Made by a program: the position numbers and the translations under genes. Below are positions 14,201 through 17,100 of a stretch of DNA of 17,100 bases, in pieces. Source of the DNA: UBA8886 sp963578705. Lineage in GTDB: Archaea; Thermoplasmatota; Poseidoniia; MGIII; CG-Epi1. The stretch lies in assembly GCA_963578705.1 (NCBI GenBank), contig CAUZDT010000024.1:1-17100 (forward strand), written 5' to 3'. The notes under the pieces are model-generated. The model saw nothing but the letters and a program-made list of their open reading frames with translations. It ran no database searches and was not told the DNA's origin. Position 1 is the stretch's first letter. The number at the start of each line of letters is the position of its first letter.

Positions 14201-14209
14201 ATAAGGTTA
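14201..14209 (-). promoter_or_regulatory. TATA-like box TAACCTTAT of paralogue B
   Basis: The same 9-mer as at 13161-13169, continued by TAA, exactly 27 bp before the TTG at 14174. The conservation of box and spacing in both duplicated genes, while the bases between them differ, supports it as a functional promoter and supports TTG as the start. Confidence 0.55.
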
Positions 14210-14226
14210 CGACGGGCAGTACGCCG

Positions 14227-14442
14227 TCACTCGCCTTCCGGCTCCGCCGGTGCCAGTTCCTCGAGCCGCTGTTCGGCGTTCGCGAGCATTTCGCGGCAGC
14301 GCTCGGCGAGCGCGCTGCCCTGCTCGAACAGCTCCATCGCCTCCTCCAGCTCGACCTCGCCTGACTCCAGCTGCGCCAGCAGCGCCTCGAGCCGCTGCAG
14401 CGCCTGCGAGAAGTTCAGCTCCGCGTCTTCGTCACTTGGCAT
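14227..14442 (-). CDS. xseB: Exonuclease VII small subunit
   Basis: A 71-residue helical protein, the small subunit of exonuclease VII, which binds several copies per large subunit and is needed for degrading single-stranded DNA. The family signature is clear: NFSQALQRLEALLAQLESGE, then LEEAMELFEQGSALAERCRE, with acidic tail. Length is typical (E. coli 80). The start ATG lies 28 bp inside the end of xseA, in another frame, implying coupled translation in an xseA-xseB operon. No other start is available in frame. Confidence 0.93.
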   Translation of the reverse strand: MPSDEDAELNFSQALQRLEALLAQLESGEVELEEAMELFEQGSALAERCREMLANAEQRLEELAPAEPEGE

Positions 14443-15605
14443 TCCATACCCCCCTTGCCGAGCGTAATATCAATTTCGCTGCCGACCGACGCCGGCGCCC
14501 GCAGTACGCTGCCGGAGTGCTGCACGATGGCGTAGCCCCTGCCGAGCACCGCAGTCGGGTCAAGCCCCGCGAGCATCGCGCCTGCCTTTGCGAGCCGCTC
14601 GGTCTGCGCGCCCAGCAGCGTGCGCAGGCCGCGCTGCAATTGCGCCGTCGCGCTGTCGAGCCGCTGCACCCCCTCGCGCAGCCGCTTGCGCGGGTGCGAC
14701 AGCGCCAGCCGGTGCTGCAGCGCGTCGAGCGCCGCTCCCTCGCGCTCGACGCGTCGCCTCGCCAGCGTTGCCAGCTGCTGCAGCGCGCCAGCGAAGCGCG
14801 CATCCACCTCGCGCCAGTCGGGCAGTGCCAGTTCGGCGGCATTGCTCGGCGTAGCCGCGCGAAGGTCGGCAACGAAGTCGACGACCGTCGTATCTATTTC
14901 GTGACCGACGCCGCTCACGACTGGCGTCGCGCAGCCAAAGACCGCGCGCACGACCGGCTCGGCGTTGAAGCCGTCCAGGTCTTCCGGCGAGCCTCCGCCG
15001 CGCGCCAGTATCAGTAGCTCCGCGCCAAGGCCATCGGCGCGCTCCAGCGCCGCAACCAGCGCGGCGGGCGCGCCGGCGCCCTGCACCAGCGCTGGAATGA
15101 TGCTGACGCGCGCCAGCGGCCAGCGCTGGCGCGCGACTTTCAGGACGTCGTTGAGCGCGGCCGAGCCGGCGCCGGTGACCAGCGCGACGTGCAGCGGAAA
15201 CCGCGGCAGTTCTTTTTTATACTGGTCGTCGAAAAGTCCCTCGCTGCGCAGCTTCTTCTTCAGCGCCTCGATAGCGGCGGCGCGGTCGCCTGCACCGGAA
15301 GGGCGCAGCCCGCGCACGGTGAGCTGGTATTGCGACCGCGCGCCGTAGGTCGTGAGCGACCCGCGCGCGATGACCTGCTGCCCCTCCTCGGGCTGTGTGG
15401 CGAAGCCGGACTGGCTGTTGGCCCACGCGACGCACGACAGGCTGCTCTGGCCATCGCTGAGCGTGAAGTAGAGATGTCCTGACGCCGCTTTGTAGGGCTT
15501 GATAACTTCGCCCTCAACGCGGATATCGCGGAACTCGGCGACGCCCTCGACCGCCTGCTTGACCCTCTGGCTTAGCTGCTGCAGCGTCCAGACTGGCGCG
15601 AACAT
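14415..15605 (-). CDS. xseA: Exonuclease VII large subunit
   Basis: A 396-residue catalytic subunit of exonuclease VII. An N-terminal OB-fold DNA-binding domain covers about residues 1-100 (RVEGEVIKPYKAASGHLYFTL), followed by the catalytic domain with VALVTGAGSAALNDVL, LILARGGGSPEDLDGFN, and the signature GHEIDTTVVDFVADLRAATPS, then a long helical region that binds XseB. It is shorter than E. coli XseA (456), mostly in the helical C-terminal part. The ATG at 15605 directly precedes the conserved FAPVWTLQQLSQRVK. It diverges from the DUF357 gene over 53 bp. The enzyme is mainly bacterial but also known in some archaea. Confidence 0.95.
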   Translation of the reverse strand: MFAPVWTLQQLSQRVKQAVEGVAEFRDIRVEGEVIKPYKAASGHLYFTLSDGQSSLSCVAWANSQSGFATQPEEGQQVIARGSLTTYGARSQYQLTVRGLRPSGAGDRAAAIEALKKKLRSEGLFDDQYKKELPRFPLHVALVTGAGSAALNDVLKVARQRWPLARVSIIPALVQGAGAPAALVAALERADGLGAELLILARGGGSPEDLDGFNAEPVVRAVFGCATPVVSGVGHEIDTTVVDFVADLRAATPSNAAELALPDWREVDARFAGALQQLATLARRRVEREGAALDALQHRLALSHPRKRLREGVQRLDSATAQLQRGLRTLLGAQTERLAKAGAMLAGLDPTAVLGRGYAIVQHSGSVLRAPASVGSEIDITLGKGGMECQVTKTRS

Positions 15606-15627
15606 CGTCGCCAGATGGCGCAGGGTG

Positions 15628-15636
15628 ATAAGGTTA
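15628..15636 (-). promoter_or_regulatory. TATA-like box TAACCTTAT upstream of xseA
   Basis: A third copy of the TAACCTTAT 9-mer, here 23 bp before the xseA ATG. It lies in the 53-bp gap between divergent xseA and the DUF357 gene. The spacing is 4 bp shorter than at the two secreted-protein genes, so the assignment is less sure. Confidence 0.4.
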
Positions 15637-15658
15637 AGCGGTCGGCCGCTGGCGGGAC

Positions 15659-15952
15659 ATGGACGAGTTCAGCGTCAGCCGCGAGCGCATCGAGCGCTAT
15701 CTGGCACTGACCGACGAAGCGTTGGTGAAGGTCGAGATTCCCGCCGCGGCCGGCGACGACGCGCGCGCGCAGGCCGAAGATATGCTCGGGATGGCGCGCG
15801 ACTACCACTCCGACGCGCAGCATTTCCTCGCCGCCGGCCGGGGCGACGACGCGTTCGCCGCCGTCAACTACGCGCACGGCTGGCTCGATGCCGGCGTGCG
15901 TCTCGGGCTGCTCGACGGCAAGGGTGACTGGCGGCTCTTTACACAGGACTGA
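15659..15952 (+). CDS. DUF357 family archaeal protein
   Basis: A 97-residue all-helical cytosolic protein. The C-terminal half carries the DUF357 pattern: YHSDAQHFLAAGRGDDAF followed by AAVNYAHGWLDAGVRLGLL. The family is of unknown function and essentially restricted to archaea, so this gene is one of the best taxonomic markers in the window. The N-terminal half (ERIERYLALTDEALVKVEI) is a further helix pair consistent with the family. Start ATG 15659; an inexact TTAAG precedes it by about 25 bp. The stop lies 7 bp from the convergent stop of the repeat-bearing membrane protein. Confidence 0.85.
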   Translation: MDEFSVSRERIERYLALTDEALVKVEIPAAAGDDARAQAEDMLGMARDYHSDAQHFLAAGRGDDAFAAVNYAHGWLDAGVRLGLLDGKGDWRLFTQD

Positions 15953-15959
15953 ACTGGAA

Positions 15960-16859
15960 TCAGGCAGTCTCGACGGTGACAATTCTGGCTGGCATGTCGG
16001 TAGTCGCGGGCGCCAGCTCTACGCCGAGATAGATTACCGTGATACTGGTAGTGTATTCCAGTTCAAGATCTTCTCCAGCATCAATTTTCGCTACGGTGAC
16101 TGGGTCAAGGTCCGTCAGGGAAAATTCGTAGGTCTGTTCACCACTACTCAGGGTGTACTCGAATGAGTAATAACCGTCGGTCGTGGGACTTGATTCCAGC
16201 ACTGTTACGTGGACTTGGGCCAGGATTTTCTTCTCGAACATACCCATCTCCGGAATATTGAAGCCGATATCACCGTTAATTTCTGTCTTGTCTCCGTTTA
16301 GCGCGAAATCCGCGTCTGTGACATGGTCTTCCAAGTTAAGGTCGATAGCATCATTGTAAGTCAGATACAGGTCGAATCCCACACCTGCGGCTGTCAGCAG
16401 GACTGCAACCATGAGGATAGTCTTTGCAAGTCCGAAGGTAGAACCGATTACACCAGTTCCACCTCCACCACCGCCAACAAGGTCGTCTTCGACGCTGATG
16501 CTTGAGGTGTTGCTCTTTGATGAGTTGTAATTCTTGGTCATCGCGGGCTCGCCGGGACCGCCACCATCACCAACAAGGTCGCCGTCACTGACGCTCGTGG
16601 TGTCCCTAGTGGTGTTGTAGTCCGTTCCTTGGGTGTTGTCCGGCCCGCCACCGCCATCGACCTCCGAGGAGTTAGACTTGGACGAGTTGAAGTTCTTGGC
16701 AGGGTCTGGGGTGTTGTCCGGCCCGCCACCGCCATCGACCTCCGAGGAGTTAGACTTGGACGAGTTGAAGTTCTTGGCAGGGTCTGGGGTGTTGTCCGGC
16801 CCGCCACCGCCATCGACCTCCGAGGAGTTAGACTTGGACGAGTTGAAGTTCTTCACCAC
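15960..16859 (-). CDS. Single-pass membrane protein with N-terminal Asn/Ser/Gly tandem repeats
   Basis: A 299-residue protein of unknown function. Residues 4-77 hold three 26-residue repeats (NFNSSKSNSSEVDGGGG, then PDNTPDPAK), the third ending differently; residues 78-141 hold two more degenerate copies (YNTTRDTTSVSDGDLVGDGGG and NYNSSKSNTSSIS). One transmembrane helix follows at about 142-165 (LAKTILMVAVLLTAAGVGF). The lysine before it and acidic residues after it suggest N-inside topology, placing the repeats in the cytosol and a 130-residue beta-rich domain (residues 170-299) outside. No signal peptide or PGF tail is present. Two consecutive GTG codons (16859 and 16856) can start it; the second lies 26 bp from a CTTTAT box, fitting leaderless initiation. 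Confidence 0.75.
   Translation of the reverse strand: MVKNFNSSKSNSSEVDGGGGPDNTPDPAKNFNSSKSNSSEVDGGGGPDNTPDPAKNFNSSKSNSSEVDGGGGPDNTQGTDYNTTRDTTSVSDGDLVGDGGGPGEPAMTKNYNSSKSNTSSISVEDDLVGGGGGGTGVIGSTFGLAKTILMVAVLLTAAGVGFDLYLTYNDAIDLNLEDHVTDADFALNGDKTEINGDIGFNIPEMGMFEKKILAQVHVTVLESSPTTDGYYSFEYTLSSGEQTYEFSLTDLDPVTVAKIDAGEDLELEYTTSITVIYLGVELAPATTDMPARIVTVETA
16633..16854 (-). repeat. 78-bp perfect tandem repeat inside a CDS, 2.8 copies
   Basis: Two complete and one partial copy of a 78-bp unit starting at 16633, 16711 and 16789 on the plus strand. By eye the copies are identical through base 66 of the unit, including all third codon positions, so the expansion is recent or homogenised. The unit encodes 26 residues, keeping the frame. 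Two diverged copies continue at the protein level below 16633. Confidence 0.95.
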
Positions 16860-16881
16860 ACCACTCGAAGAGTATGGGTGG

Positions 16882-16888
16882 ATAAAGC
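16882..16888 (-). promoter_or_regulatory. TATA-like box of the repeat-bearing membrane protein gene
   Basis: On the minus strand AAATGCTTTATCC lies in the 36-bp gap after the small membrane protein stop. The CTTTAT element is 26 bp from GTG 16856 and 23 bp from GTG 16859. The preceding AAATGC also precedes the TATA box at 1662. Confidence 0.4.
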
Positions 16889-16895
16889 ATTTCTT

Positions 16896-17087
16896 CTAGG
16901 CACCGGAGCCGAACAGCCCCAGGAACCAGTCGATGTAGCGCCAGCCGAGCAGCGCTAGCAGCAGCGAATCAAGCGTGAGCAGCGCCAGCACGGCCTGCTG
17001 CCACAGCACCAGTTCTAGCGTCAGCAGCAGGTATGCGAACAGTGCCGTGCAGGCTGCACCGAGCGCGCGCCAGCCAGCGTCGTTCAT
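16896..17087 (-). CDS. Small two-helix membrane protein, unknown function
   Basis: A 63-residue protein made almost wholly of two hydrophobic segments, about residues 8-30 (rich in Ala/Leu) and 33-58 (LALLTLDSLLLALLGW), ending FLGLFGSGA. It has five aromatic tryptophan/tyrosine residues near the predicted membrane borders. No family is recognised. The ATG at 17087 gives a complete frame, with 13 bases left to the window edge, so its promoter is not visible. Codon use is like the GC-rich neighbours, and no overlapping frame on either strand is a better candidate. Confidence 0.6.
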   Translation of the reverse strand: MNDAGWRALGAACTALFAYLLLTLELVLWQQAVLALLTLDSLLLALLGWRYIDWFLGLFGSGA

Positions 17088-17100
17088 TCCGCGGCAATGC

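Noticed and set aside
16633..16854. CRISPR array
   Set aside because: Repeats are directly adjacent with no spacers and lie inside a coding frame.
16629..16958. Plus-strand repeat frames opposite the 78-bp repeats
   Set aside because: Repeats in all frames follow from the DNA repeat (78 is a multiple of 3); only the minus-strand frame has a promoter, a transmembrane helix and a folded-domain-like C-terminus.

Overview
The window reads as a GC-rich chromosomal segment of an archaeon, most likely an uncultivated marine euryarchaeal lineage (Poseidoniia / Marine Group II-III, Thermoplasmatota). Support: three secreted proteins ending in PGF-CTERM-type sorting tails together with an archaeosortase-like enzyme, an archaeal DUF357 protein, TATA-like boxes about 25 bp upstream of several start codons (leaderless transcription), and frequent GTG/TTG starts. 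The lineage is an inference; the archaeal assignment is firmer. Many metabolic genes (full-length-type gcvP, a complete SUF operon with an Rrf2 regulator, ribA, xseAB) look bacterial in type, which suggests ancestral gene import into this lineage.

Layout. Bases 1-1607 (+): 3' part of a glycine decarboxylase P-protein and a small glutaredoxin, closed by an AT-only hairpin/T-run. Bases 1662-3859 (+): a TATA box, a PGF-CTERM secreted Ig-like protein, a Nudix hydrolase and an archaeosortase-like integral membrane enzyme: a sorting-enzyme/substrate neighbourhood. Its stop codon overlaps the stop of the convergent ribA. Bases 3856-10579 (-): a long, tightly packed operon read right to left: rrf2 regulator, sufB, sufC, sufD, sufS, sufU, A-type carrier, a divergent TusA-like protein, then ribA. 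Most junctions are ATGA/GTGA/TGATG overlaps. A TATA box and an IscR-type operator core lie upstream, suggesting Fe-S-responsive autoregulation. Bases 10690-12095 (+): divergent from suf, a second A-type carrier followed 5 bp later by quinolinate synthase nadA, a [4Fe-4S] enzyme.

Bases 12103-14174 (-): two tandem paralogous secreted PGF-CTERM proteins, each with its own identical promoter 9-mer exactly 27 bp before a TTG start. Bases 14227-15605 (-): exonuclease VII subunits xseB/xseA, overlapping by 28 bp. Bases 15659-15952 (+): DUF357. Bases 15960-16859 (-): a single-pass membrane protein whose N-terminal region holds perfect 78-bp tandem repeats. Bases 16896-17087 (-): a tiny two-helix membrane protein.

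The genes fall into two themes: Fe-S cluster assembly and its clients (SUF, A-type carriers, NadA, possibly RibA through flavin supply), and cell-surface protein sorting (archaeosortase and PGF-CTERM proteins). No tRNA, rRNA, CRISPR array or insertion sequence was recognised. There is no gene-free stretch over 300 bases.
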